DNA of 64,000 nucleotides, taken from the NCBI RefSeq assembly GCF_963678425.1, contig NZ_OY782854.1, positions 124,001 to 188,000 of the forward strand. Direction: 5' to 3'. The stretch is from an uncultured Bacteroides sp. GTDB lineage: Bacteria > Bacteroidota > Bacteroidia > Bacteroidales > Bacteroidaceae. The translations under genes and the position numbers were made by a program. Below the pieces are notes generated by a model that had not been told where the DNA came from, ran no database searches, and saw only the letters and a program-made list of their open reading frames with translations. The stretch's first letter is position 1. The number at the start of each line of letters is the position of its first letter. Shown piece after piece: positions 1 to 9,301 of this stretch.

Positions 1-1517
1 AAATTGATTTTTTTACGAATGTGGCTCACGAAATCCGTACTCCGCTTACCTTAATTAAAGGTCCGCTGGAGAACATTATTCTGAGAAAGGATGTGGATAC
101 AGAGACAAAAGAGGACTTAAATATTATGAACCGGAATACAGAAAGGCTTTTAAATCTGACAAACCAGCTTCTTGATTTCCGGAAAACAGAAAGTCAGGGC
201 TTTCGTCTTAGTTTTATAAAATGTAATATCTCTGATTTACTGAGAGAAACTTATCTTCGCTTTACACCTCTGACAAAGCAAAAAGGAATAGACTTTAAAC
301 TTAATGTTCCGGAAACTGATTTTTATGCTCATGTGGACAAAGAAGCATTTACTAAGATTCTTAGTAATCTGTTCAATAATGCAGTGAAATATTCAGAGTC
401 GCATATTTATGCAACACTGGAAGTTGACTCTTATCAGCAAGAGGCTACCGTTTTTAGGGTGCGGGTGGTAAATGATGGTCAGATTATTCCGGCAAGTATG
501 AGAGATGAGATTTTTAAACCATTTGTACGCTACGATGAGAACGGAGCAAATAAACAAACCACCGGTACAGGGATTGGATTGGCATTATCTCGTTCTTTAG
601 CTGAATTGCATCAGGGAAGCTTGTGCATGGACAATGTGAACGATTGCAACAGTTTCTGTCTGACATTACCGGCTGTTCAGAACCGAATTATCAATCTGGA
701 CATGGAGACTGTAAACACTCAGAGTGAAAAAAATGGTTCTATGGTTAAATCTGCAATGGCAAGTGATAATAAGTCGGTGGTTCTGGTTGTGGAAGACAAT
801 CCGGATATGCTGTCGTTTGTTGTAAAACAAATTTCTTCTACTTATACGGTTCTTACTGCCACAAATGGGAAAGAAGCTTTGGAAATTTTGGATAACAATT
901 ATGTTAATCTTGTGGTGAGTGATGTGATGATGCCTGTTATGGGAGGCTTTGAACTTTGCCGGATTATAAAATCTGACCTTAATTATAGCCATATACCTGT
1001 TGTTCTGCTAACTGCCAAAACAAATATGCAATCTAAAATTGAAGGACTGGAGCTGGGGGCAGATGCATATATAGACAAACCTTTCTCTGTAGAATATTTG
1101 CTGGCTAATATTGCCAATTTAATTCAGAATCGTGAAAAGTTGCGCCAGGCATTTGCAAAATCGCCATTTCTGGATGCTAATACGATGGCACTGACTAAGG
1201 CTGACGAAGAGTTTCTGGAAAAACTAAATGACATTATTCAAACCAATTTGCATAATCCTGATTTTAGCATTGATGATATGGCTGATACATTTAATATGAG
1301 CCGTTCCAGTTTTTACAGGAAAATAAAAGGGGTTCTTGATTTAACCCCGAATGAATATCTTCGTCTGGAACGTTTGAAGAAAGCTGCGCAATTATTAAAG
1401 GAAGGAGAAAACCGGGTGAATGAGATTTGCTATATAGTAGGCTTTAACTCTCCGTCATACTTTTCTAAATGTTTCCAGAAACAATTCGGAGTACTTCCCA
1501 AAGATTTTATAGCCTGA
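1..1517 (+). CDS. Hybrid two-component system regulator (HTCS), 5'-truncated by window edge
   Basis: This is the C-terminal part of a one-protein two-component regulator; the frame is open to the left edge (first full codon at base 3), so the periplasmic sensor and membrane segment lie outside the window. Visible in order: the HisKA phosphoacceptor motif FFTNVAHEIRTP (His codon at 27-29), a HATPase_c domain with NLFNNAVKYSE and the G box GTGIGLALS, a receiver domain starting near VLVVEDNP with its phospho-Asp in VVSDVMMP (codon 921-923), and an AraC-type double helix-turn-helix in the last 100 residues. Such proteins sense an oligosaccharide in the periplasm and switch on the adjacent PUL. 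It lies 172 bp upstream of, and on the same strand as, a GH2/SusC/SusD/GH43 cluster, so it is the probable activator of that cluster. The GTG at 21 lies inside the kinase motif and is not a start. Confidence 0.95.
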   Translation, partial: IDFFTNVAHEIRTPLTLIKGPLENIILRKDVDTETKEDLNIMNRNTERLLNLTNQLLDFRKTESQGFRLSFIKCNISDLLRETYLRFTPLTKQKGIDFKLNVPETDFYAHVDKEAFTKILSNLFNNAVKYSESHIYATLEVDSYQQEATVFRVRVVNDGQIIPASMRDEIFKPFVRYDENGANKQTTGTGIGLALSRSLAELHQGSLCMDNVNDCNSFCLTLPAVQNRIINLDMETVNTQSEKNGSMVKSAMASDNKSVVLVVEDNPDMLSFVVKQISSTYTVLTATNGKEALEILDNNYVNLVVSDVMMPVMGGFELCRIIKSDLNYSHIPVVLLTAKTNMQSKIEGLELGADAYIDKPFSVEYLLANIANLIQNREKLRQAFAKSPFLDANTMALTKADEEFLEKLNDIIQTNLHNPDFSIDDMADTFNMSRSSFYRKIKGVLDLTPNEYLRLERLKKAAQLLKEGENRVNEICYIVGFNSPSYFSKCFQKQFGVLPKDFIA

Positions 1518-1657
1518 TTAGTCTTTAATAATGCTAAAAAGGAACTTTTTATTTAATTGTCTCACTATCTGAACTAAAAGTTATATTCTATTTCATATTT
1601 GGCACGAAAATTCTATTTAATGGGACGTTTGTTTTATCTAAAAATTAACTGATATTA

Positions 1658-1665
1658 TACTTTTG
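1658..1665 (+). promoter_or_regulatory. Bacteroidota -7 promoter box (TAnnTTTG)
   Basis: TACTTTTG matches the TAnnTTTG element and lies 24 bp before the ATG of the GH2 gene. No ideal TTTG is seen at the usual -33 spacing, which would suit an activator-dependent promoter under the upstream HTCS. Motif match only. Confidence 0.4.
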
Positions 1666-1689
1666 TCACAAACCAAAATATGATATTGT

Positions 1690-3501
1690 ATGATAAAGCA
1701 ACTTCTCACTTTAATGACTTTTACATTATGTGTATCCGCTTCTGCTCAATGGAAGCCAGCCGGAGATAAAATAAAAACAAGCTGGGCTGATAAAATAGAT
1801 ATAAATAAGGTATTACCTGAATATCCCCGTCCTATTATGGAACGTGGTGAATGGCAAAATCTGAATGGATTGTGGAACTATGCTATTTTACCTGCCGGAA
1901 AATCTGTTCCTCAAACATATGATGGAAAAATTCTGGTTCCTTTTGCTCTTGAATCTTCTTTATCCGGAGTAACAAAAGAATTGGGCGATAAAAATGAATT
2001 GTGGTATCAACGGGAATTTACTGTTCCTGCCAAATGGAATAATAAGAAGATCTTATTAAACTTTGGAGCAGTGGACTGGAAAGCTGATGTATGGGTAAAC
2101 AACATAAAGGTTGGTCAGCACACAGGTGGATATACTCCTTTCTCCTTAGATATAACATCTGCACTTATTAAAGGAAATAACAAATTAGTAGTGAAGGTAT
2201 GGGATCCTGCTGATAAAGGTTTTCAGCCTCGCGGGAAACAGGTTAGCAGACCGGAGGGTATTTGGTATACTTCGGTAAGCGGTATCTGGCAAACGGTTTG
2301 GATAGAACCGGTTTCCGAACACTATATTACAAATGTGAAAACAACACCGGACATTGATAATAATAGTATAAAGGTAGAAGTTGCAACTGATGCAAGGATT
2401 TCATCAGATAAGATTGAGGTTAGGGTTTTTGATGGTAAACAATTGGTGGCAGCGGCAACCTCAATTAACGGTCTTCCCGTTGAGGTTGCCATGCCTGCCA
2501 ATGTTAAACTCTGGTCTCCTGACTCTCCTTTCTTATATACAATGGAAGTCTCTTTTTTCAGTAATGGCAAATTGATGGATAAGCTAAGCAGCTATGCTGC
2601 CATGCGTAAGTATTCTACTAAACGTGATGATAAAGGCATTGTTCGTTTGCAACTGAATAATAAGGACTTATTTCAGTTTGGCCCGTTAGATCAGGGATGG
2701 TGGCCTGATGGATTGTACACAGCTCCCACTGATGAGGCTCTGGCTTATGATATCCGGAAAGTAAAGGATTTTGGATTTAACATGATCCGTAAACATGTAA
2801 AGGTGGAACCTGCCCGTTGGTATACTCATTGTGATCAGCTAGGTGTTATCGTTTGGCAGGATATGCCTAGTGGAGACAAAGGTCCGGAGTGGCAAAACAG
2901 ACAATACTTCAATGGTACCGAGTTAAAACGCAAGGCTGAATCTGAATCCAATTATCGTAAAGAATGGAAAGAAATTATTGATTACTTATACTCTTTTCCA
3001 TGTATTGGTACATGGGTGCCTTTCAATGAAGCATGGGGACAGTTCAAAACTCCTGAAATTGCAGAGTGGACAAAGCAATACGACCCTTCTCGTTTAGTAA
3101 ATCCTGCCAGTGGTGGCAATCACTATACTTGCGGCGACATTCTTGATTTACATAATTATCCTGGACCTGATATGTATTTGTACGATGCACAGCGTGCAAC
3201 TGTACTTGGAGAGTATGGAGGTATTGGTCTTGCATTGAAAGGTCATCTTTGGGAGCCTGATCGTAACTGGGGATATGTTCAGTTTACTACCTCTGAAGAA
3301 GCTACTAACGAGTACGTGAAGTATGCAAAGCAATTGAAAGATATAATAACTCGTGGCTTTTCTGCCGCTGTTTATACACAAACTACTGATGTGGAAGTGG
3401 AAGTAAACGGATTGATGACTTATGACCGGAAGGTAATTAAACTAGATGAGAAGAGATTGAAAGAAATAAATAAAGAAATATGTGGAGATTTAAATCACTA
3501 A
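1690..3501 (+). CDS. Glycoside hydrolase family 2 (beta-galactosidase-like)
   Basis: A secreted retaining glycosidase of 603 residues. A signal peptide (about residues 1-19, ending SASAQ) is followed by a GH2 sugar-binding jelly roll (around residues 50-210, including MERGEWQNLNGLW), an immunoglobulin-like domain (about 210-320) and a TIM barrel. The proton donor is read as Glu447 in WVPFNEAWGQF and the nucleophile as Glu508 in VLGEYGG. It is shorter than the LacZ type and matches the compact 600-residue GH2 group common in Bacteroides PULs. Activity cannot be read from sequence; in this locus a beta-galactosidase or an alpha-L-arabinopyranosidase acting on pectic side chains would fit. It is the first gene after the HTCS and lies 165 bp before SusC. 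Confidence 0.85.
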   Translation: MIKQLLTLMTFTLCVSASAQWKPAGDKIKTSWADKIDINKVLPEYPRPIMERGEWQNLNGLWNYAILPAGKSVPQTYDGKILVPFALESSLSGVTKELGDKNELWYQREFTVPAKWNNKKILLNFGAVDWKADVWVNNIKVGQHTGGYTPFSLDITSALIKGNNKLVVKVWDPADKGFQPRGKQVSRPEGIWYTSVSGIWQTVWIEPVSEHYITNVKTTPDIDNNSIKVEVATDARISSDKIEVRVFDGKQLVAAATSINGLPVEVAMPANVKLWSPDSPFLYTMEVSFFSNGKLMDKLSSYAAMRKYSTKRDDKGIVRLQLNNKDLFQFGPLDQGWWPDGLYTAPTDEALAYDIRKVKDFGFNMIRKHVKVEPARWYTHCDQLGVIVWQDMPSGDKGPEWQNRQYFNGTELKRKAESESNYRKEWKEIIDYLYSFPCIGTWVPFNEAWGQFKTPEIAEWTKQYDPSRLVNPASGGNHYTCGDILDLHNYPGPDMYLYDAQRATVLGEYGGIGLALKGHLWEPDRNWGYVQFTTSEEATNEYVKYAKQLKDIITRGFSAAVYTQTTDVEVEVNGLMTYDRKVIKLDEKRLKEINKEICGDLNH

Positions 3502-3666
3502 TAATCACTATAATTACTAATATGAAAAAACTAAATGCATGAAAAAAGAATCTTTGTTTGCCTCACAATGAACGTTGAGCACTGTGTAAAAACAATGCTT
3601 TTAATTCAATTCAAAGGTTAAGTTTGATTATCTTAACTTATTTTAAAAATCTAAATTATTATAGAA

Positions 3667-6654
3667 ATGACTAAAAATTTATTAATTTTATTACTGACGA
3701 TATTTACGTTTACGGCGCAAGCACAAAACGTAAATGTTACTGGTAAGGTGGTTGACACAAAAGATGCTCCGCTTATTGGTGTAAGTGTTTTGCTCAAAGG
3801 TACTAAGGTAGGTACTTCTACAGATCTTGACGGGAACTTTAATTTGTCTGCGAAAAAAGGACAAACCTTAGTTTTCTCTTATCTTGGAATGGAAACAAAA
3901 GAGGTAGTTATTGATGGAAAACCTCTGGCTGTTGTTCTTTCTGACAATACCAGATCACTGGATGAAGTGGTGGTTATTGGTTATCAGACAATCAAGAAAG
4001 CTGATCTGACCGGATCTGTGTCTGTCTTTAAACCGGAAACAATGAAAAATACGGTCGTTACAGGAACCGTTGCCGATGCATTAGCTTCTTTACCTGGTCT
4101 TTTTGTTCGTTCATCAGGTCAGCCAGGAGCAGAAGGTATGGTTGAAATACGTGGAACGTCAACATTTGGTTCCAGTGCGCCTTTATATGTAATCGATGGT
4201 ATTGCTGTTGATGGCGGGGCAAACCGGGATTTCAATTTTAATGATATTGAAAGTATCCAGGTTCTGAAAGATGCTTCTGCAGCAGCTATTTATGGTTCAC
4301 GTGCTGCAAATGGAGTAATTATTGTTACTACAAAAAAAGGAAAAGAGGGTAAAATGGTTATTGATGTTTCTGCAAAAACTACATTGCAATGGCTTCCTCG
4401 TTATAATTTGACTGATAAGAATCAATGGACTGAATTGAATGATATGGCTTTTAGGAATGCCGGATTAAATCCTGCAAACCATTATGATGGAAATACAAAC
4501 TGGCAGGATGAAACATTTAAAACAGGTCTTATACAAGATTATAATGTGGGATTCTCTGGTGGTGGATCAAATAGTAATTACTATATATCTGCTAACTATC
4601 AAAGCAACTCTGGTGCAACAATAGGTACAAATAGCGAAAGATATACTGTACGTGCAAATACTTCTTCTCAGCGTGATTTTGGAAGAAATGTAATGTTCAG
4701 AATAGGTGAAAATGTAATTGTCAGTAACTATTCGGTTGATGAACTGACAAGCAATCCGATTGTAGATGTTTATCGTATGTTACCTACAATCTCAGTTTAT
4801 GATAAAACACATTCAGGTGGTTTTGGCTATGGAGACGGTCAACGAGATGTGACCTTCGGAACGAATCCTATTGCGATTGAAAATCTGATAAATATTACCA
4901 ATGAGAATCTTAGAGTAAGAGGGAATGCTTATACAGAACTGGAATTCTTTAAATCCTTAAAATATCGTTTTAATTTTGGATTTGAAAGTAGCTCTGATTC
5001 ATACATGAATCTTCGTAAAATAGGTAACTGGACGTATAATCAGCCTTATGATCCTTCTTCGCTTAACAGAGCCAGAGCCAGATCTAATTCTATGGTATTT
5101 GATAATACTCTGGAGTATAATAAAACTTTTGGGAAACATAGTATAGCAGCTGTAGTAGGTTCCAGCTTTATGAACAATTATTATGAAAAAGTCTGGGGAA
5201 CTAAAAATGACTTATTGATGTCTGGTGACAGTTATTTTAATCAGCTGGATGCAGCTTTGAGTAATCCAAAAACTGGTAGTTACAGGGATATGCAAAAACT
5301 GTTTTCTTTATTTGGACGAGTAAATTATTCTTATGATGATAAATATCTTTTTAGTGCTACCATTCGTAGAGATGCATCATCTAAATTTGGTCCGGATTAT
5401 CGTAATGGTGTATTCCCTTCAGCATCTGCAGGCTGGAGAATCAGCAAAGAAAAATTCTTTAAAGTAAATTGGGTAAATGACTTGAAGATCCGTGCAAATT
5501 ACGGTGTGTTGGGTAGTTCTAACATAGGCGTTTGGGACTGGGTTTCATATATTAATGTTTATCCTCAGGTTATATTTGGTAAAGATCAGCATATTGAAAC
5601 CGGTATGACCCAGGTAAAATTAGTAAATCAAGATTTAAAGTGGGAAGAACTATCCCAAATGAATGCAGGTTTTGATGCTACTTTATTTGATAATCATCTG
5701 GATATGTCGTTTGACTATTATATTAAAACAACAAAAGATATTCTTACAGGAATGCAGATATTGATGTCTACAGGTAATAATGGAGGAAATCCAATGGTAA
5801 ATGCAGCTTCTGTACGTAACTCCGGCGTTGATTTGTCTCTTACCTGGAGAGATAAATTGGGTGGCCTGAATTATAGCGTAAACCTAAATGGCTCTTATCT
5901 GAATAATGAAATTTTAAAACTGGGATATGATCGTCAATATTTTACACAATGGGATACTAAATCTTATGTAGGAAAATCTATTGGAGAGTGGTATTTAATA
6001 AAAACAGATGGCCTTTTCAGATCTGAAGCTGACGTGCTGGCTCATACAAACAGCAAAGGACAGTTGATTCAACCTAATGCCAAACCTGGTGATGTGCGTT
6101 ATGTAGATTATAATGATGATGGACAGATAACAGATGCTGACAGGCAACATTGCGGTTCTACTATTCCTAAATTTCATTTGAGTTCTACTATAAACCTTGA
6201 ATATAAAGGATTTGATTTAATGGCACTGCTAAATAGTTCTTTTGGAAATAAATTATTTAATGGACCAAGAAGTGCGTATGACAGGTTTGATGATAATTCT
6301 AATTATCGTGCAGATTATGATCCATGGAGCGCAACAAACGTTAATGCGAAAGATCCCCGCCCTATATATGGTGATGCGCGTAACGTAAGAGGAGATCAGG
6401 ATCGTTGGCTCGAAAATGGAAACTATGTACGTGTAAGTCAACTGGCTTTGGGATATACATTCCCCAAATCTCTAATAGGTCAGTATTTTCAACAAATCAG
6501 ACTATTTGTTAATGCTCAGAATTTGATTACATTTACTAAATACACAGGACTTGATCCTGAGTTTGTTAATACAAATATTTGGGATCGTGGTTATGATGGA
6601 GCGTCTTTCCCAAATCCGAAGGGTGTGACATTTGGTGCACAGATTAAATTCTAA
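3667..6654 (+). CDS. SusC-like TonB-dependent outer-membrane transporter (PUL 1)
   Basis: Imports oligosaccharides through the outer membrane using TonB energy. The 995-residue protein has a signal peptide (residues 1-19), a carboxypeptidase-regulatory-like domain (about 22-95, with VTGKVVDTKDAPLIGVSV), the TonB-box/linker region LDEVVVIGYQTIKKADLTG, a plug domain with the SusC motif YVIDGIAVDGG and DASAAAIYGSRAANGVII, and a C-terminal 22-strand barrel ending in the aromatic-rich tail GVTFGAQIKF. It is slightly short for the family (usually 1000-1100) but complete. There is no extra N-terminal signalling (STN) domain, in agreement with control by the HTCS and not by an anti-sigma pair. SusD follows after 13 bp. 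Confidence 0.97.
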   Translation: MTKNLLILLLTIFTFTAQAQNVNVTGKVVDTKDAPLIGVSVLLKGTKVGTSTDLDGNFNLSAKKGQTLVFSYLGMETKEVVIDGKPLAVVLSDNTRSLDEVVVIGYQTIKKADLTGSVSVFKPETMKNTVVTGTVADALASLPGLFVRSSGQPGAEGMVEIRGTSTFGSSAPLYVIDGIAVDGGANRDFNFNDIESIQVLKDASAAAIYGSRAANGVIIVTTKKGKEGKMVIDVSAKTTLQWLPRYNLTDKNQWTELNDMAFRNAGLNPANHYDGNTNWQDETFKTGLIQDYNVGFSGGGSNSNYYISANYQSNSGATIGTNSERYTVRANTSSQRDFGRNVMFRIGENVIVSNYSVDELTSNPIVDVYRMLPTISVYDKTHSGGFGYGDGQRDVTFGTNPIAIENLINITNENLRVRGNAYTELEFFKSLKYRFNFGFESSSDSYMNLRKIGNWTYNQPYDPSSLNRARARSNSMVFDNTLEYNKTFGKHSIAAVVGSSFMNNYYEKVWGTKNDLLMSGDSYFNQLDAALSNPKTGSYRDMQKLFSLFGRVNYSYDDKYLFSATIRRDASSKFGPDYRNGVFPSASAGWRISKEKFFKVNWVNDLKIRANYGVLGSSNIGVWDWVSYINVYPQVIFGKDQHIETGMTQVKLVNQDLKWEELSQMNAGFDATLFDNHLDMSFDYYIKTTKDILTGMQILMSTGNNGGNPMVNAASVRNSGVDLSLTWRDKLGGLNYSVNLNGSYLNNEILKLGYDRQYFTQWDTKSYVGKSIGEWYLIKTDGLFRSEADVLAHTNSKGQLIQPNAKPGDVRYVDYNDDGQITDADRQHCGSTIPKFHLSSTINLEYKGFDLMALLNSSFGNKLFNGPRSAYDRFDDNSNYRADYDPWSATNVNAKDPRPIYGDARNVRGDQDRWLENGNYVRVSQLALGYTFPKSLIGQYFQQIRLFVNAQNLITFTKYTGLDPEFVNTNIWDRGYDGASFPNPKGVTFGAQIKF

Positions 6655-6667
6655 AAACAGAAAAGAA

Positions 6668-8242
6668 ATGAAAAAAATATTTTATTTATTTATCATCAGC
6701 GCTTTAATGAGTGCTTGTGATGTAGATGTTGATAATCCCAATACGCTTACTACAGCAACTTATTGGAAAACAGAAACCGATGCTGCAAATGGCGTAAATG
6801 CGATTTATAATATGTTTTATAAACCAGGAACTTATAGCCGATGGATATGGTTCAGGCTTGATCTTACTTCTGATGAGGGTGGCAGTTCGAGCCCTTGGGC
6901 AGAATTGAAAGAATGGACCCAGTTTAAATATAATAATTATAACTTCTGGGAAGGAAATGCATGGACGTATCGTGATTGCTATGAAGCTATCTATAGAGCT
7001 AATCAAGTGATCTCTAATGTTCCATCAATTGAATTTAGTGATGAAAATGTTAAAAAGAATCTGTTAGGACAAGCATACTTCCTTAGAGGTTTGTATTATT
7101 ATAATCTTGCACTATTATGGGGTAGTGGAAATGCAAGTCTGCCAATAGTTCTGGAACCATCAAAACCTGGAGATAAACCACAGGGACATACTGAGACTGA
7201 AGTTTATGATCAATCTATATCGGATTTAACAGAAGCTGTAAATTCTTTACCAGAGAGTTGGAATGATTCGGGAAAAGGACGTGCTACTAAAGGTGCTGCC
7301 TTAGCATTCAGAGCGAAGTGCTATATGCAGCAACATAAATGGAGTGAAGCTAAAGCTGACCTTTCCTGGTTGGTAACTGGGGGTGGAAAACAGTATTATG
7401 ATTTAGTTGGTTTTGAAAATAATTTCACAAAAGATAACGAAAATAATGCAGAATCGGTTTTTGAAATTCAGTTCTCTGATGTTCATAAAGCACCTGCCGG
7501 AGATGGCGATTTTGATGTTGATCCTAATTTGGGACTTAACCGTGGACAGTTTTTTGCTCCTCCGGGTGTTGGCTGGACTGATGGTGAATTAAGACCCTGG
7601 CTTGTAACTGAATTTAAGAAGGAAAAGGACCTGAATGGTAATTTTGACATACGCCTGAAGTATAGTGCATTTTATGAAGGAATGAATAAAGATTTTGCTA
7701 ACAATAACAAAATATACCGATACGATCTAAATGGTGCTAATGCTAATATCTGGAATGAACCTAACTGGAAAGGACGAGTATTCTTTAGGAAATATGGAAG
7801 TGATTATTACCGGGATTATGAAGATTATTATAACCCGACTAATATTAGACTGATACGCTATGCTGATGTTTTGTTAATGTATGCGGAGTGCCTGGCTAAT
7901 TTGCCGGAAGGCGACCTTAATGAAGCTATTGCAATTGTTGATAGAATTCGTGCAAGAGTAAACATGCCAAAACTGGCTGTAAATCACCCGGATGCAGTGA
8001 TGAATAAAGCAAACTTCTTAAAACGTTTGCAAATGGAACGTTCATTGGAATTGTGTTCTGAAGGACAACGATGGGCTGATATAAAGCGTTGGGGATTAGT
8101 TGATAATGCTTCTGGAATAGAAGAACTGAAACAACGGGATCCTGATTTTAATAATTTTGTAATAGGAAGACATAGGTGCTTGCCAATCCCATCTGATGAG
8201 ATTAATAATAACAGCAACCTGACTCAAAATCCAAATTACTAA
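6668..8242 (+). CDS. SusD-like surface glycan-binding lipoprotein (PUL 1)
   Basis: The outer-leaflet lipoprotein that caps the SusC channel and captures glycan. The start is the ATG at 6668, because it gives MKKIFYLFIISALMSAC, a lipoprotein signal with Cys17; a longer in-frame reading from 6632 overlaps SusC and puts charged residues before the signal. The 524-residue mature protein shows the TPR-rich SusD fold: YRANQVISNVP, GQAYFLRGLYYYNLALLWG, GRATKGAALAFRAKCYM and the C-terminal RERSLELCSEGQRWADIKRWG-like segment (here starting MERSLE). It ends with the usual LTQNPNY. Its ligand is presumed to be the same arabinose-rich polysaccharide the neighbouring GH43 enzymes attack. Confidence 0.96.
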   Translation: MKKIFYLFIISALMSACDVDVDNPNTLTTATYWKTETDAANGVNAIYNMFYKPGTYSRWIWFRLDLTSDEGGSSSPWAELKEWTQFKYNNYNFWEGNAWTYRDCYEAIYRANQVISNVPSIEFSDENVKKNLLGQAYFLRGLYYYNLALLWGSGNASLPIVLEPSKPGDKPQGHTETEVYDQSISDLTEAVNSLPESWNDSGKGRATKGAALAFRAKCYMQQHKWSEAKADLSWLVTGGGKQYYDLVGFENNFTKDNENNAESVFEIQFSDVHKAPAGDGDFDVDPNLGLNRGQFFAPPGVGWTDGELRPWLVTEFKKEKDLNGNFDIRLKYSAFYEGMNKDFANNNKIYRYDLNGANANIWNEPNWKGRVFFRKYGSDYYRDYEDYYNPTNIRLIRYADVLLMYAECLANLPEGDLNEAIAIVDRIRARVNMPKLAVNHPDAVMNKANFLKRLQMERSLELCSEGQRWADIKRWGLVDNASGIEELKQRDPDFNNFVIGRHRCLPIPSDEINNNSNLTQNPNY

Positions 8243-8257
8243 TTTAGCATTTACCAA

Positions 8258-8301
8258 AAGATGGTCGTACATTGTTTTTCCAGATAATTTACGACCATCT
8301 T
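8258..8301 (+). terminator. Hairpin after SusD (attenuator or terminator)
   Basis: A perfect 12-bp stem (AAGATGGTCGTA at 8258-8269 with TACGACCATCTT at 8290-8301) and a 20-base loop, followed by ATTCTTTTT. It sits between susD and the first GH43 gene, so it may lower transcription of the enzyme genes relative to the transporter or protect the susCD message. Confidence 0.7.
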
Positions 8302-8323
8302 ATTCTTTTTAATAAGTATAAAG

Positions 8324-9301
8324 ATGAAATACAATTGTCTCAAAGTTATTATCCTTTTTTCTTTTTTGTCAATATGCACTTCATGTAAGTCCGGTGATGT
8401 TGATAATGAGAACTTAGCTTCAGTTCCTGTACCCTTAGCTGATCCTTTTATTATGTTGTATAATGATACGTATTATGCATACGGAACAAGTGCAGAAAAT
8501 GGGATAGAGGTCTTTGTTTCTACAGATTTAAAGTCGTGGAAACGCCCGGAGGGAACAAATCAGGGGTTAGCGCTGCATAAAGATGATGTGTGGGCTGACA
8601 GGTGGTTCTGGGCTCCGGAAGTATATTATGTGAAAGGGAAATTTTATATGTATTATTCCGCCGATGAACACATCTGCGTAGCTGTTTCGGATTCTCCTTT
8701 AGGCCCTTTTAAACAATCTGTTCAAAAACCTATGATAGAGGATGAAAAATGTATTGATAATTCACTTTTTATTGATGATAACGGGAAACCTTACCTTTTA
8801 TTTGTTCGTTTCAACGACGGGAATAATATTTGGGTAGCAGAACTTACTGATGATTTATTGAACATAAAACCTGAGACAATGCATAAGTGTATTAATGTCT
8901 CTCAACCTTGGGAAGAAGTATGGCCAAGGGTAAATGAAGGACCTTTTGCAATAAAGCATAATAATAAGTACTACTTGACTTATTCTGCAAATAGTTATGA
9001 AAGTCCTTTTTATGGAATAGGCTGTGCCACAGCTTCTGATTTGATGGGAGAATGGAAAAAATATGATTGGAATCCGATACTTCAGAAACCAGGGGATTTG
9101 GTTGGTACAGGTCATGGAGCCATTTTTAAGGATAAAGATGGAGTGATGCGTCTTGTCTTTCATGCTCATAGGGATAAAACAACTATTCATCCCCGTGCTA
9201 TGTATATAACCACAGTACACTTTGAAGAGAAAAATGGGGAGGATGTACTCTCTGTTGATAAAAATTACATAACTCCAACCTTAACGATAAAAACTAAATG
9301 A
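8324..9301 (+). CDS. Glycoside hydrolase family 43 lipoprotein
   Basis: A 325-residue surface-type lipoprotein (lipobox ICTSC, Cys21) consisting of a single five-bladed GH43 propeller. The three catalytic acids of the family are visible: general base Asp40 in LADPF, pKa modulator Asp145 in CIDNSLF and general acid Glu205 in NEGPF. GH43 enzymes are inverting arabinofuranosidases, arabinanases or xylosidases; with a second, arabinanase-type GH43 two genes downstream, an exo-acting alpha-L-arabinofuranosidase is the most likely role, but this is inference. It starts 81 bp after susD, just past the hairpin, and its TGA overlaps the next start (ATGA at 9298-9301), showing tight translational coupling. 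Confidence 0.88.
   Translation: MKYNCLKVIILFSFLSICTSCKSGDVDNENLASVPVPLADPFIMLYNDTYYAYGTSAENGIEVFVSTDLKSWKRPEGTNQGLALHKDDVWADRWFWAPEVYYVKGKFYMYYSADEHICVAVSDSPLGPFKQSVQKPMIEDEKCIDNSLFIDDNGKPYLLFVRFNDGNNIWVAELTDDLLNIKPETMHKCINVSQPWEEVWPRVNEGPFAIKHNNKYYLTYSANSYESPFYGIGCATASDLMGEWKKYDWNPILQKPGDLVGTGHGAIFKDKDGVMRLVFHAHRDKTTIHPRAMYITTVHFEEKNGEDVLSVDKNYITPTLTIKTK

Noticed and set aside
3523..3543. Short leader-like frame ATGAAAAAACTAAATGCATG between GH2 and susC
   Set aside because: Six codons only, no hairpin or sequence sign of attenuation around it.
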